Shown one piece after another: positions 9,144 through 18,510 of a DNA stretch of 64,000 nucleotides. The notes under the pieces were generated by a model. The model was not told where the DNA came from. It saw nothing but the letters and a program-made list of their open reading frames with translations, and did not search any database. Location of the stretch: contig NZ_CP033465.1 of the NCBI RefSeq assembly GCF_003718715.1, positions 2,170,001 through 2,234,000 on the forward strand, read 5' to 3'. This stretch comes from Clostridium sp. JN-1. Its GTDB lineage: Bacteria; Bacillota; Clostridia; Clostridiales; Clostridiaceae. The position numbers and the translations under genes were made by a program. Positions within the stretch are counted from its first letter, which is position 1; each line of letters starts with the position of its first letter.

Positions 9144-9354
9144 ATTTTATTTCATTCCTCTCTAGTTTATTGTAAGGATGCAAAATATATCATCCATAAT
9201 CTATGTTACTTTAAATTCTTGTATTATTATATGCGTAATATTATAATAATAAGGTAATATTATTTAATTTTAAAGTCAATTATATGCTTAATTTTTAACT
9301 TAATTAATTATATAATTTTCTTTAGTTAATAAATTTAAAATAGTGGGTGATTTT

Positions 9355-9822
9355 ATGCATAACTTAAAGTTAACAGAATCAGGCAAAAAAAAATTAGAGG
9401 ACGAATTAGAATACTTAAAAACTGTAAAAAGAGTAGAAATTAAAGCTGCTTTAAAATCTGCACGTGCACAAGGTGATTTAAGTGAAAACGCGGACTATAG
9501 TGCAGCAAAAGACGATCAGTCTATGACTGAAACTAGAATACTAGAATTAGAACAGCAGTTAAAAACAGCTGTAATTATTGATGATACAAGTGAAGCTGAC
9601 GTGTTTGGTATAAATAAAACAGCACTTGTAAAGTTTTACGATGTTGGCGACGAAGAAGAAGTTACTCTTGTGAGTTCAGTAGAAGCAGATGCTAAAAATA
9701 TGAAAATCAGCATTGACTCTCCTTTAGGAAAGACACTTTACAAATTAAGAGTAGGTGAAAAGTCAACTGTATCATCACCAGATGGTAATTATAAGGTTGA
9801 AGTCTTAAAATTGTTAAGCTAA
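9355..9822 (+). CDS. greA: Transcription elongation factor GreA
   Basis: GreA enters the secondary channel of RNA polymerase and stimulates cleavage of backtracked transcripts. The 155-aa protein has the N-terminal coiled coil with the conserved tip (RAQGDLSENADYSAAKDDQS), which carries the acidic residues acting in cleavage, and a C-terminal FKBP-like domain ending SPDGNYKVEVLKLLS. The ATG at 9355 follows GGTGAT; an in-frame GTG at 9343 is too close to it. The gene is alone between divergent and convergent neighbours. Clostridia often carry a second greA elsewhere. Confidence 0.92.
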   Translation: MHNLKLTESGKKKLEDELEYLKTVKRVEIKAALKSARAQGDLSENADYSAAKDDQSMTETRILELEQQLKTAVIIDDTSEADVFGINKTALVKFYDVGDEEEVTLVSSVEADAKNMKISIDSPLGKTLYKLRVGEKSTVSSPDGNYKVEVLKLLS

Positions 9823-9921
9823 TCTAAAATTACTTTTAAACAGGATACATGTACCAGCAGTTGGATGTCATAAAGCAGCAATTGCTGATTTCCCTGTTAA
9901 TACTAAAACTTATCTTAATAT

Positions 9922-10611
9922 TTAATCACTGCTCTCTTTTTTATCTTTATAAATTATACCATTTAAAAATAAATCAACAATTTCTCCTGCGTCTTTACTT
10001 TGATCATCGTTTGCAAAATATTGAGGTGAAAATTTGCTGAGCACAACATAGCCTAGTAACAAACTCACTATGGTTCTCGTAACAACTTTAGGATCTTTGT
10101 TTCTAAAAACGTTATCAGCTATATTTTTCTCTACGAACTCATTTAAAAAAGCTGCAACATTAGGTATTATATAATTCTGCATTTCTTTTAAAAGCTCTTC
10201 ATGATAAATGGATTCAACAAATACAGTTTTTATTAACTGTAAATTTTCATCTATAAGTTCTAACCTATCTTGTATCATATCCTTTAAAACTTCCCCTACA
10301 GATTTTTGTTTTTCTTGTTCAATTATTTCTTCAATAGGATCTGATATTAATGGTCTAAGAAAGTTTATAATTAAAGGAATTAAAAGACTTATGAGTAAAT
10401 CCTTTTTACTTTTATAATATCTAAAAATGGTTCCTTCAGCAACTCCAGCTTCTTTAGCTATTTCGCTTGTCCTACTTCCTTCAAAGCCTTTTTTTGAAAA
10501 AACTTTTACTGAAGCCTCCAATATATCCCACTGTCGTTTTGTCATTTCTTCAGGCATAGAATCTTTAAATTTAAACAAATTTTCTATAACATCTTTATAA
10601 TTGTTGTCCAT
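9922..10611 (-). CDS. TetR family transcriptional regulator
   Basis: This is a 229-aa one-component regulator. An N-terminal helix-turn-helix (about residues 25-70) includes SRTSEIAKEAGVAEGTIFRY, the typical TetR recognition motif. The C-terminal ligand domain is not assignable to an effector. A palindrome 39 bases upstream of the start (10650-10666) is a likely autoregulatory operator. A near copy lies at 873-889 between the activase and ABC transporter genes. The regulator may therefore control that locus, possibly in response to a fatty acid, an acyl-CoA or a drug; this part is inference. The ribosome site GGGGAT is somewhat distant. Confidence 0.88.
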   Translation of the reverse strand: MDNNYKDVIENLFKFKDSMPEEMTKRQWDILEASVKVFSKKGFEGSRTSEIAKEAGVAEGTIFRYYKSKKDLLISLLIPLIINFLRPLISDPIEEIIEQEKQKSVGEVLKDMIQDRLELIDENLQLIKTVFVESIYHEELLKEMQNYIIPNVAAFLNEFVEKNIADNVFRNKDPKVVTRTIVSLLLGYVVLSKFSPQYFANDDQSKDAGEIVDLFLNGIIYKDKKESSD

Positions 10612-10649
10612 TTTATCGTGCTATCCCCTTTTATTTTGATATTGTAATC

Positions 10650-10666
10650 ATGAGTGACTGCTCACT
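10650..10666. promoter_or_regulatory. Operator candidate for the TetR gene
   Basis: ATGAGTGACTGCTCACT is an imperfect palindrome with TGAG/CTCA arms, located in the probable promoter of the TetR gene. It differs from the site at 873-889 at only two positions. TetR repressors commonly bind such sites in their own promoters. Confidence 0.6.
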
Positions 10667-10734
10667 AATATAAATTATATTATAGTATTAGAATAGTAAT
10701 GTCAATTATGTGCTAAATATAACTGCAATTTTTT

Positions 10735-10810
10735 GAGAGGACAAAGGACATAGGACAATGAAGGTTGATTTTTCGCAGCACAGCCATAGGCCATCAAGCT
10801 AAGTAATATA
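10735..10810 (+). repeat. Heptamer-ended dispersed repeat, left copy flanking the sensor cassette
   Basis: It begins with the heptamers AGAGGAC, AAAGGAC and ATAGGAC, then AATGAAGG and TGATTTTTCGCAGC. It ends in CAGCCATAGGCCATCAAGCT. The same order, inverted, is found at 13815-13923, so the two copies bracket the binding-protein and chemoreceptor genes. Confidence 0.8.
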
Positions 10811-10813
10811 ATT

Positions 10814-10844
10814 ACAGAGATTTAGATGCTAAATCTCTGTTTTT
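10814..10844 (+). terminator. Strong hairpin with T tract
   Basis: The arms ACAGAGATTTAG and CTAAATCTCTGT form a perfect 12-bp stem with a 3-base loop, followed by TTTTT. It lies next to the repeat and upstream of the sensor leader. No plus-strand gene ends just before it, so it probably belongs to the repeat or insulates the leader. Confidence 0.6.
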
Positions 10845-10929
10845 GACTTTATTTTGTTGATTATTTGTAATTTTAGCAGTAAAATTACAAATAGATGTTG
10901 TTATATTCATAAAAATTGGAAACGATGAA

Positions 10930-11016
10930 AAATTCTCCATAATTGGGCACCTGGAGAATTTAGAGTTAGTGGTGCAACCTGCCAATAATTGATTAGAAAT
11001 AATCGATTATTGGCAG
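10930..11016 (+). ncRNA. Structured 5' leader (candidate cis-regulatory RNA) of the binding-protein gene
   Basis: A 9-bp stem (10930-10938 with 10953-10961) carries a loop containing GCACC (10947-10951). This can pair with GGTGC at 10971-10975 to form an H-type pseudoknot. Immediately after comes a 17-bp hairpin with one G-T pair and a GAAA loop (10979-11016). The loop sequence TTGGGCA (10943-10949) could instead pair, with one bulge, with TGCCAA at the base of that hairpin, so two exclusive folds are possible. I do not recognise a known riboswitch class. A weak cre-like sequence, TGGAAACGATGAAA, lies just upstream at 10917-10930. Confidence 0.45.
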
Positions 11017-11062
11017 ATTGTTTATATAAAAGAATTTATATGTTTCTAAGGAGGTTTTAATC

Positions 11063-12073
11063 GTGAATGGATACGAAAAGTTAATTGCTGTCATTATTTT
11101 ATTAATTACTATTTTAGGGACAGGCTGTTCAGATTCTTCATCTTTAAATGAAAATGAACCTACAATTGGCTTTGCTGCCTATGAGTTTAATAACACATGG
11201 ATAACTGAACTTAAAAATGAAGTGTATAAGGTATCTAAAGGAAAGGCTCGAGTTGATATTTGGAATGGAGATAATTCTCAAACAACTGAAAATGACAAGA
11301 TAAATCTTTTTATAAGTAGAAAAGTTAAGGCACTTGTTGTAAATCCAGTAGATGTTAATGCTGCAGGACAGATTATTGAAAAGTCTAAAAAAGCAAATAT
11401 ACCTATAGTATTTGTAAATCGCGAACCTAAAAAAGAAGATATTGAAAAATGGAATAAGATTTACTATGTAGGTGCTAAAGCAGAGCAATCCGGAACAATA
11501 CAGGGTCAAATGCTTGCAAATTATTTTAAAGATCATCCTACTCAAGATGGCACTATTAGATATATTATGCTAAAAGGGGAAACGGGAAATCAAGATACTG
11601 AAGAGAGAACGAAATATTCTATAAAAGCTCTTGAAGATTCAGGCTTTAAGGTGCAAAAGGTGGCAGAAGACACTGCTATGTGGGATCGTACAAAGGCCCA
11701 GGAAAAAATGACCTCGTTTATTTCGTCATACGGCCAAAATTTTGATTGTGTAATAGCAAACAATGATGACATGGCCCTTGGGGCTGTTGATGCCCTAAAA
11801 GCAGCTGGATATTTTAATGGAGGAAAATATGTACCTGTAGCAGGTGTAGATGCTACGGCACCGGCAGTTAAAGCTGTTGAAGATGGTACCCTTCTCGGAA
11901 CTGTTTTAAACGATGCTGCAAAACAGGGTGATGCTGTTTTTGATTTATCATATGTACTTTCTAATGGGGAAACTCCCGATGAAAGTAATTTTAAGTATAA
12001 GATTACAGATGGAAAATACGTATGGATTAATTACAAAATGATTACAAAAGGAAATGTTCAAGATGCAAAATAA
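11063..12073 (+). CDS. Galactose/glucose-binding (MglB-like) lipoprotein
   Basis: This is a sugar-binding protein of the periplasmic-binding-protein-4 family, close to MglB. Shared blocks include [86 protein letters not shown] and [17 protein letters not shown]. These carry most of the residues that contact hexoses in the E. coli protein. The N-terminus is a signal peptide ending TILGTGC, giving a lipid-anchored protein. The GTG start follows AAGGAGG. There are no MglA/MglC transport genes next to it. Instead a chemoreceptor gene begins 20 bases downstream, so a sensory role is likely. Confidence 0.88.
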   Translation: MNGYEKLIAVIILLITILGTGCSDSSSLNENEPTIGFAAYEFNNTWITELKNEVYKVSKGKARVDIWNGDNSQTTENDKINLFISRKVKALVVNPVDVNAAGQIIEKSKKANIPIVFVNREPKKEDIEKWNKIYYVGAKAEQSGTIQGQMLANYFKDHPTQDGTIRYIMLKGETGNQDTEERTKYSIKALEDSGFKVQKVAEDTAMWDRTKAQEKMTSFISSYGQNFDCVIANNDDMALGAVDALKAAGYFNGGKYVPVAGVDATAPAVKAVEDGTLLGTVLNDAAKQGDAVFDLSYVLSNGETPDESNFKYKITDGKYVWINYKMITKGNVQDAK

Positions 12074-12093
12074 AATTAATGGGGGATAGTATT

Positions 12094-13797
12094 GTGATAA
12101 AGGATGTAAAAGTTAAAACTAAAATTTTTGTAGGATTTAGTATTATTCTGATAATGATGTTTTTAGCTACAATCGGTGCTTTTTATAATTTTAACCGTAT
12201 TGAAAAATCTACAGACAGGGTTTCAAAAGATATTATTCCAATAGGTAACATTATGTCTCAAATTAGCAGTGAACTTGTAAGTGAAGAATCAGGAGTTAGG
12301 GGGTATATTGCCAGCGATGGAGATGATAGATTTTTGGAGTCCTATAATTTAAGTGAAAAAAATATTCAAAAGGATATAGAAAGTATAAAAAATTATTATC
12401 ATGTAGATGATAATTTAGCCATTACTATAAAAAATGAAGTTATACCAAATGTTGAAGTAATAGATAATTATTTTAAAGATCAAATAGACTTAGTTAAATC
12501 GGGAAAAGTTCAAATAGCAAGAGATAGGCTGCAAGATGGGAAAGTATATATGGATGATTATAAATATGTGTATATTAAACTTAGTAATATGATAAATGAA
12601 ATTACAAGTAACGCATGGGCACAGACTAGAAATGCGGGCTCTAGTGCAAGATGGATTATGGGTATTATATTTTTAATAAGTATTGCAGCCGGTATTTTTG
12701 CAGCAATGAAAATTTCTAATAAAATTGTATTAAGACTTGATAAGTGTGTAGATTCCCTTGGACAGATAGCTGGTGGAAATCTGGTAGTTGAACCTATAAA
12801 AATAGAAGAAAAGGACGAAATAGGAGAACTGGCTGCTTCAATTAATATAATGGCACAAAATTTAAAAAATATTGTAAGACTGGTTCTAAATGTTTCTAAT
12901 GATGTAACTGCATCTTCAGAAGAACTTTATAATAACGCCCATCAATTAAACGAGACTGTAGGACATGTGAAGGATGCTATTAACAAGGTGGCTAAAGGAG
13001 CTGAAAATCAATCTAAATCTTCAGGAGAAGTATCTGCAGTAGTTGAGCAAATTTCGGCAAGTTCTCAGGAAGTAGCAGCTAATTCTCAGGAAGTAGCAAA
13101 TGCTGCAAATAATGCATCTTCTGCAGCTAAAAATGGCAGTGATGTTATATTACAGGCTGTTAGCCAGATGGAATCCATTAAAAATTCAACGGAAATAGTA
13201 AAAGATTCAGTGGAAAAACTTAATCGCGATTCTGCGGCTATTGGAGAAGTTGTAAATGCTATTTCAGACATTGCGGATCAAACCAATTTATTGGCTTTAA
13301 ATGCATCTATCGAGGCTGCACGTGCTGGAGAGCAGGGAAAAGGATTTTCAGTTGTAGCAAAAGAAGTACGTGAACTTGCAGAAGAATCGAGTAAATCTGC
13401 AGATAAAATTGCAAAACTTATTCAACAAGTTAAAGAAAATATTCGAGGGGCTGCCACTTCCATGAAAAGCAGTATGGATAATGTAAATACTGGTACGAAA
13501 ATAGTAAATAATGCGGGGAATTCATTTAATGAAATATTGAAGCTTGTAAATGACGTTTCTTTGCAAATCCAAATTATTTCAGAAACGCTGCATCAGCTTG
13601 CAGAAGGCAGTGAACAAATTGTTTTAAATGTAGTGACAATTGATAACATATCGAAAGATACTGCTTCCCAAAGCCAAACAGTATCTGGAGAAACTGAAGA
13701 ACTATATGCTTCTACGGAAGAAATAACTTCTTCTAGTCAGAATCTAGCCAATTTATCAGGACAGCTTAAAGAAGCTGTGAATAAATTTAAAATTTAA
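12094..13797 (+). CDS. Methyl-accepting chemotaxis protein
   Basis: A classical transmembrane chemoreceptor of 567 aa. TM1 lies near residues 10-31, followed by an extracellular helical ligand domain of about 150 residues (4HB or CHASE3 type), TM2 near 186-206, a HAMP domain, then a long coiled-coil signalling domain. The CheA/CheW-binding tip reads [20 protein letters not shown]. Glutamine/glutamate pairs in the flanking coils are potential methylation sites. I prefer GTG at 12094, eight bases after GGGGG, over ATG at 12079. It is coupled to the MglB-like gene and probably senses that loaded binding protein. Confidence 0.92.
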   Translation: MIKDVKVKTKIFVGFSIILIMMFLATIGAFYNFNRIEKSTDRVSKDIIPIGNIMSQISSELVSEESGVRGYIASDGDDRFLESYNLSEKNIQKDIESIKNYYHVDDNLAITIKNEVIPNVEVIDNYFKDQIDLVKSGKVQIARDRLQDGKVYMDDYKYVYIKLSNMINEITSNAWAQTRNAGSSARWIMGIIFLISIAAGIFAAMKISNKIVLRLDKCVDSLGQIAGGNLVVEPIKIEEKDEIGELAASINIMAQNLKNIVRLVLNVSNDVTASSEELYNNAHQLNETVGHVKDAINKVAKGAENQSKSSGEVSAVVEQISASSQEVAANSQEVANAANNASSAAKNGSDVILQAVSQMESIKNSTEIVKDSVEKLNRDSAAIGEVVNAISDIADQTNLLALNASIEAARAGEQGKGFSVVAKEVRELAEESSKSADKIAKLIQQVKENIRGAATSMKSSMDNVNTGTKIVNNAGNSFNEILKLVNDVSLQIQIISETLHQLAEGSEQIVLNVVTIDNISKDTASQSQTVSGETEELYASTEEITSSSQNLANLSGQLKEAVNKFKI

Positions 13798-13814
13798 TGC
13801 AATAACAGAAGCTT

Positions 13815-13923
13815 AAAAATTGCATTATTAGCTTGATGGCTATGGCAGCGCAGCGCAGAAAAATCCTCCTTCATTGTCCTATGTCCCCTGTCCTCTGTCC
13901 TCTGACTTTGTCCTATGTTCTCT
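13815..13923 (-). repeat. Heptamer-ended dispersed repeat, right copy flanking the sensor cassette
   Basis: Read on the minus strand it starts with six or seven ANRGGAC-type heptamers (AGAGAAC, ATAGGAC, AGAGGAC, AGAGGAC, AGGGGAC, ATAGGAC). It then continues AATGAAGGAGGATTTTTC, GCTGCCATAG and CCATCAAGCTAA. It is the inverted counterpart of 10735-10810. Confidence 0.8.
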
Positions 13924-13957
13924 AAAAATACTTCGCATTTTTTTATAATATGTAAGT

Positions 13958-13990
13958 AAAAAGGCTATAGGAAACTGTGTCCCTATAGCC
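13958..13990 (-). terminator. Rho-independent terminator of the DUF1858 gene
   Basis: The arms GGCTATAGG and CCTATAGCC form a perfect 9-bp stem followed by T residues on the minus strand, directly after the DUF1858 stop. Confidence 0.8.
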
Positions 13991-13997
13991 TATATTT

Positions 13998-14195
13998 TTA
14001 TGCCTCTACGGAATTTAAAGCTTTTAATAAGTTTTCAATATTTATGCCGTGAACTTGTGCTGCTTCTTCTAATGTCTCAGCTTGAGCTGAAGGACAGCCA
14101 ACACATCCCATTCCAAATACCATTAAAGTTTGTGCATTTTGAGGATCCATTCTAACGACTTCACCAATTGTCATATCTTTATTTATCTTTTCCAT
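13998..14195 (-). CDS. DUF1858 redox disulfide domain protein
   Basis: This 65-aa protein is a single DUF1858 domain, the small module also found fused to or beside hybrid-cluster proteins. It has the CxxC pair GMGCVGCPSAQAETLEEAA, a likely redox-active disulfide or metal site, and the conserved MTIGEVVRMDPQNAQTLMVF N-terminus. It starts at the ATG at 14195 with GAGG eight bases upstream. It stands alone with its own terminator, upstream of no other gene. The biochemical function of the family is not established. Confidence 0.85.
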   Translation of the reverse strand: MEKINKDMTIGEVVRMDPQNAQTLMVFGMGCVGCPSAQAETLEEAAQVHGINIENLLKALNSVEA

Positions 14196-14356
14196 GTTAA
14201 TACCTCTTTTCTCCTTTTATTTATAGTATGTAATCATACTATAAATTATATTATCTCATATTTTGTTTTTTTACAAATCAAAATGCAATATTTTTTGCTT
14301 AAACTTAATGTAACATTCGATGTAACTATTACATGCAGACTATATAGTAAAAATAA

Positions 14357-14404
14357 ACAAATTAAAAATGGCAGCTGCTGCAAACTTCATTTTACAACAG
14401 CTCC
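14357..14404 (-). terminator. Terminator after rubrerythrin
   Basis: On the minus strand GAGCTGTTG pairs with CAGCAGCT across a 14-base loop, followed by CCATTTTTAA. Confidence 0.5.
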
Positions 14405-14429
14405 CTATTTTAATTTTGTAAAAACATTT

Positions 14430-14975
14430 TTATTTAAAGTATCTGTTTAATAAACCTCTAAATGCTGATCCATGTCTTGCTTCATCTTTGCACATTTCAT
14501 GAACTGTATCGTGTATTGCATCATAATTCAACTTTTTAGCCAATGCTGCCAAATCCTTTTTACCCTGGCAAGCACCGCGTTCTGCTTCAACTCTTACTTC
14601 CAAATTTTTCTTTGTATCAGGAACTACAACTTCTCCTAACATTTCTGCAAATTTAGATGCATGCTCTGCTTCTTCAAAAGCTATTCTCTTATATGCTTCT
14701 GCTACTTCTGGATATCCTTCTCTATCTGCTTGACGGCTCATAGCAAGGTACATTCCAACTTCTGAACATTCTCCTGTAAAGTTAGCTCTTAAGCCTTCTA
14801 CAACTTCTTTATCTACTCCTTTAGCTGTACCTACCTTGTGTTCATCTGCCCAAGCCATTTCACCTTCAACTTTTTCTACAAACTTATCTTTTTTAGCTCC
14901 ACACTGCGGGCATTTTTCTGGTGCCTCTTCTCCTTCATAAACATATCCACATACTGAACAAACAAATTTTTTCAT
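14430..14975 (-). CDS. Reverse rubrerythrin (NADH peroxidase component)
   Basis: This 181-aa cytoplasmic protein reduces hydrogen peroxide, and with partners oxygen, in strict anaerobes. The rubredoxin-like [Fe(SCys)4] domain is at the N-terminus ([21 protein letters not shown]). The four-helix di-iron domain follows, with ligands in [18 protein letters not shown] and [11 protein letters not shown]. This inverted domain order defines reverse rubrerythrins, such as those of C. acetobutylicum. ATG at 14975 lies nine bases after AGGAGG; the ATG at 14981 is only three bases away. A consensus promoter lies about 95 bases upstream. PerR control is plausible by family precedent, but no clear box was seen. 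Confidence 0.93.
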   Translation of the reverse strand: MKKFVCSVCGYVYEGEEAPEKCPQCGAKKDKFVEKVEGEMAWADEHKVGTAKGVDKEVVEGLRANFTGECSEVGMYLAMSRQADREGYPEVAEAYKRIAFEEAEHASKFAEMLGEVVVPDTKKNLEVRVEAERGACQGKKDLAALAKKLNYDAIHDTVHEMCKDEARHGSAFRGLLNRYFK

Positions 14976-15069
14976 TTTCATATTCCTCCTAATTAAATTT
15001 ATAATTTTAAAATATTATTTTTTATCTGATATTTTCTATTAATTAATAACTGTTATTTACTATGTTTTT

Positions 15070-15098
15070 AGTTTACTATTATTATTTATATTTGTCAA
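15070..15098 (-). promoter_or_regulatory. Vegetative promoter of the reverse rubrerythrin gene
   Basis: On the minus strand TTGACA (15098-15093) is separated by 17 bases from TAAACT (15075-15070). This is a perfect -35 box with a moderate -10 box. Confidence 0.65.
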
Positions 15099-15127
15099 CA
15101 CATATTTCATAAATTTTATAAAAAAAA

Positions 15128-15163
15128 AATTGTTTTAAAGATTAATAATCCTTAAAACAATTT
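15128..15163. terminator. Bidirectional terminator
   Basis: The arms AATTGTTTTAA and TTAAAACAATT, with A and T tracts on the two sides, lie between the APC permease stop and the rubrerythrin promoter. Confidence 0.75.
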
Positions 15164-15177
15164 TTAAAGCAATAGTA

Positions 15178-16503
15178 TTAGTCAGTATCCGTAAATTTAT
15201 TTTTTCTTATAAAATAAATAGGTAATCCTATAAGTGTAAGTCCAAGGCCTAAGCCTGCATTTAAAGGTTGAGTAAATAATGTATTAAATACTATATAAAA
15301 TCCTCCTAATATAGCTATAATAGGCACTACCGGGTAAAGCGGCACTTTATATGGTCTATAAAGGTCCGGCTGTTTCTTTCTTAAAACTATTACAGCTACA
15401 AATGTCATTGTATAGAATATCCATATTACAAATATCAAAAGATCTGTAAGTTGATCAAACTTTCCTGAAAATATAAATATTATTGATATGATTGTTATTA
15501 ATATACCGCTATTTACTGGTACTTTTGAGTTTGGTGTTAGTTTTGATAACCATGAGCTTCCAGGTAACTTGTTTTCAAGTGCCATTGCATAAGGTATCCT
15601 CATTCCTGTAAGTGTATATCCATTTATTGTACCAAAAACAGATATTAATATACCTATAGTTATAATCTTGGCACCAGCTGGTCCAAAGAGTATCTTGGCA
15701 ACATCAGCTGCAGGAGTTGAAGTTGCTGCAAGTGCAGATGCTGGCAGTACAAATAAATATGCGACATTTATTATTACATAAACAGCCATAACCAATGACA
15801 ATCCACCTATGATTGCCCTTGGTAAATCCTTACCAGGATTTTTCATTTCACCTGCTATGGCACCAACATTTATCCATCCATCATAAGCAAACATTGTTGC
15901 TACAATTGCTGAACCCAAGCTAGTTGTTATTGGATGGTTAACTGCTGTAATTGGTAGAAGTCTAACCGTACCTCCACCATCGTGCATAAGTCCTACTACT
16001 ATAATAGCAAATAGTGGAATTAACTTACAAACTGTGGATATAGTTTGTATTGCTCCCCCTGTCTTAGATCCAAGCAAATTCATAATAAATAAAAATACAG
16101 TAACTATAATTGCAATTGGGATTATCATTGAATCACCCATAGATAATAATGAAACTGCTTGTGTAGCAAGTATAATTGCCAGTGCTGCTATATTTGCAGG
16201 AACATATACAACTGTCTGTGCCCATCCTAGGAGGTATCCCCAAATATCACCATATGTTTCTTTTAGATAGACTACCATACCGCCAGTTTTAGGTATTGCT
16301 GCTGAAATTTCAGCTGCAGTTAGTCCGCCTGCTATGGATATTATTCCACCTAATATCCATGCAATCATACCTAATCCTGGAGCACCTGTTGCGGTAAATA
16401 CAGCTTTAGGCTTAAAGAACACACCAGAGCCTATAACTATGCCTATAACGATTGCAAGAGCGGGTATAAGTCCAATTTCTTTTTTCAACTCATTGTCTTT
16501 CAT
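15178..16503 (-). CDS. APC family amino acid permease (SteT-like)
   Basis: A 441-aa inner-membrane amino acid transporter with about 12 transmembrane helices. The helix-1 signature GIVIGSGVFFKP and the following GAPGLGMIAWILGG are typical of the L-type/SteT branch of the APC superfamily, whose characterised bacterial member is a serine/threonine exchanger. Substrate assignment is only by analogy. The start at 16503 (MKDNELKK) follows GGAGGTG by nine bases; the frame extends to 16524. It is monocistronic, with a bidirectional terminator just downstream. Confidence 0.88.
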   Translation of the reverse strand: MKDNELKKEIGLIPALAIVIGIVIGSGVFFKPKAVFTATGAPGLGMIAWILGGIISIAGGLTAAEISAAIPKTGGMVVYLKETYGDIWGYLLGWAQTVVYVPANIAALAIILATQAVSLLSMGDSMIIPIAIIVTVFLFIMNLLGSKTGGAIQTISTVCKLIPLFAIIVVGLMHDGGGTVRLLPITAVNHPITTSLGSAIVATMFAYDGWINVGAIAGEMKNPGKDLPRAIIGGLSLVMAVYVIINVAYLFVLPASALAATSTPAADVAKILFGPAGAKIITIGILISVFGTINGYTLTGMRIPYAMALENKLPGSSWLSKLTPNSKVPVNSGILITIISIIFIFSGKFDQLTDLLIFVIWIFYTMTFVAVIVLRKKQPDLYRPYKVPLYPVVPIIAILGGFYIVFNTLFTQPLNAGLGLGLTLIGLPIYFIRKNKFTDTD

Positions 16504-16921
16504 TCCATAAAACACCTCCATCATATTAAAATAAAATATAAATTCATTTGTAAAAATATTATCATTATTTGTCGTTTAAATCAAGCAAAATCGACTATAA
16601 AACTGTATTTATATACACATTTTTAATTTATCATATAAATTAAAAACTTAATTAAATTTTCCCATTAAATTTATGAATTTAGTATTATATTTTTAAATAT
16701 TTATATAATAACATACATATATATTGATTTAAATTGCAATAATGTAATATGCACAAATGGATAATTTATTGCATAAGTATAATATGCATGCATAATTATT
16801 AGTCATTTTATCTTGCTTCACCTGCATTTCTCCTTTTTTAGTTTATTTTATAAAAAAAGCCTATAAATTTAAAAATCTTTTTCACAATTCATAAGCTTTT
16901 ACATCATATTTAATTTAATGG
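16504..16921. other. Intergenic region, no gene seen
   Basis: Very AT-rich spacer of about 420 bases between two minus-strand genes. It should contain the APC permease promoter. I found no ORF with a ribosome site, no convincing hairpin-T tract and no recognised regulatory motif. Confidence 0.6.
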
Positions 16922-18277
16922 CTATTTTATATCATATATTTTATAAAACTTATAGCCTTTTTTATAAATTTCATCAATAACACTATGCAATACAGAGTGT
17001 TCTGAGTAATTATAATCTATATATCCATTACTATCTTTTTTTAAAGTGATATCTTCAAATTCTATATATGGATGATAAAAAAAACTTGCAATATTTTTAT
17101 CATTTAAATTTCTTATTTTATTTATCATATTATTACAATCTTTTTTACCATCTACATAGTTGAGAGGAGTTGGAATGTATAAAACATTTCTACCGTTATT
17201 ATTGATTCTAACTACATATTTATATTCTGTTACTCCACCGTCCCTTGAATAAGGTTCATATATATAATCAAAATTCTTTTCTATTACATCCATCTGGCGC
17301 GGCAGTATTGCATAATGCGGCACTTCAAAGAAACTACATTTTATATTTAAGTCATTGAATACTTTAACAGCATCATTAACCCTTTCTTGAGCATATGTAC
17401 TATCCTTAGGTATACTATCCCTGCTGCCCATTGAAAATTCTATTCCATCAACACTCTCTGCATTACCATATTGATGCGTATACCCATGTGCACCTATTAT
17501 TCCACCTCTAGATATGAAATAATCTAATGTATATACAAAATCGGCATTATAGATACTATTCTTTTTTGAAACATCATTATCAATACCGCGGCTTGGATTA
17601 ACATACCTTGGAACCCAGGCAGCATGAAAAGGTACATTTTTTTCATATAAATAATCTGATATTATTCTAAGCTTTTGAAGGGCTTCTGGTGAAGAATAAA
17701 TCCCTCCTGCAGTAATATCCTCCAATCTTAAAAATGACATTTTATCACTTTGAATATTTTTTTCAGTATGTAAAACTTCCTTATTGTTATACAAAGACAA
17801 TGTCATTTGAGGAATATCCCAAAATACTTTCAAGTCAAAAATTCTTGAAAAATCAAATAAATTCATGTATGCAATATTATCTTTTATAATTATATTTTTA
17901 TTTAGCTTTATGCTTTCACCATCATTTAAAAATGTGTTTTTATTTAAATCGATTTGACCACTGCATTTAAAATTTTTTAAATATATTTTATTATTATCAA
18001 TTGAACATTTACCATTAGTTTTTTGCATAACTTCGTTTAATGGTATATAGTATCTATTTTTTTCAACATATACAGGTAACTTTAAACTCAAGTCCTTATT
18101 TTCAAACCTTATTTTAATATTAGCTTTTTCCATATTAAGTCCTGAAAAATCTGAAAAATCATCAATTCGTACACTATTTTTACTATATGCTGCCTTTTTA
18201 TGAAATGCAAAAAAGATAACACTTAAAGTTAATATAACTGCAAATAAACTTAAAATAATGTTTTTACTTTTCTTCAT
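16922..18277 (-). CDS. Secreted DUF2334-type polysaccharide deacetylase-like protein
   Basis: The 451-aa product has an N-terminal signal-anchor (about residues 5-25). A region resembling the copper-amine-oxidase N-terminal/stalk domain follows (VYVEKNRYYIPLNEVMQKTN to NIAYMNLFDFSRIF). The last part is a DUF2334 NodB-like domain, with FLRLEDITAGGIYSS, FHAAWVPRY, GAHGYTHQYGN and FFYHPY. The D-H-H residues expected for a metal are visible as Asp in LEDIT and His in GYTHQ. It probably acts on cell-wall or capsule sugars; the substrate is unknown. The start at 18277 follows GAGGAG. Confidence 0.82.
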   Translation of the reverse strand: MKKSKNIILSLFAVILTLSVIFFAFHKKAAYSKNSVRIDDFSDFSGLNMEKANIKIRFENKDLSLKLPVYVEKNRYYIPLNEVMQKTNGKCSIDNNKIYLKNFKCSGQIDLNKNTFLNDGESIKLNKNIIIKDNIAYMNLFDFSRIFDLKVFWDIPQMTLSLYNNKEVLHTEKNIQSDKMSFLRLEDITAGGIYSSPEALQKLRIISDYLYEKNVPFHAAWVPRYVNPSRGIDNDVSKKNSIYNADFVYTLDYFISRGGIIGAHGYTHQYGNAESVDGIEFSMGSRDSIPKDSTYAQERVNDAVKVFNDLNIKCSFFEVPHYAILPRQMDVIEKNFDYIYEPYSRDGGVTEYKYVVRINNNGRNVLYIPTPLNYVDGKKDCNNMINKIRNLNDKNIASFFYHPYIEFEDITLKKDSNGYIDYNYSEHSVLHSVIDEIYKKGYKFYKIYDIK

Positions 18278-18347
18278 CGTATCTCCTCTTAACAAATATT
18301 CAATATTAAAATTCATTTATATTATTTACTGTAAAAAATAAATTATA

Positions 18348-18408
18348 AATAAAGGAGATACCCAAAAATAATTTTTTAAAATTATTTTGTGAGGATATCT
18401 CCTTTATT
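18348..18408. terminator. Long hairpin upstream of the DUF2334 gene
   Basis: The 13-base arms AATAAAGGAGATA and TATCTCCTTTATT enclose a second hairpin of ATAATTTT/AAAATTAT. The inner part of the arms contains a GGAG/CTCC pair. It could be a terminator or a leader structure of the divergent units. Confidence 0.45.
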
Positions 18409-18510
18409 CAGAGAAACGAACGAATGTAAATTTACTTGTTAATTATTTAACATTACATATAATTCTATCATAATTTCAATAAAAATCAATCCCAAAACAT
18501 AAAAAAAAAC

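Noticed and set aside
10917-10930. CcpA cre site upstream of the MglB-like gene
   Set aside because: Only half of the palindrome fits the consensus (TGGAAACGATGAAA); kept only as a remark in the leader entry.
13861-13920. Regular GTCCTCT units as a CRISPR array
   Set aside because: The units are 7 bases long with no spacers; they are the ends of dispersed palindromic elements.
16850-16921. Terminator for the DUF2334 gene
   Set aside because: The suspected AAAGCC/GGCTTT arms are not complementary in the right order; no T-tract hairpin could be supported.
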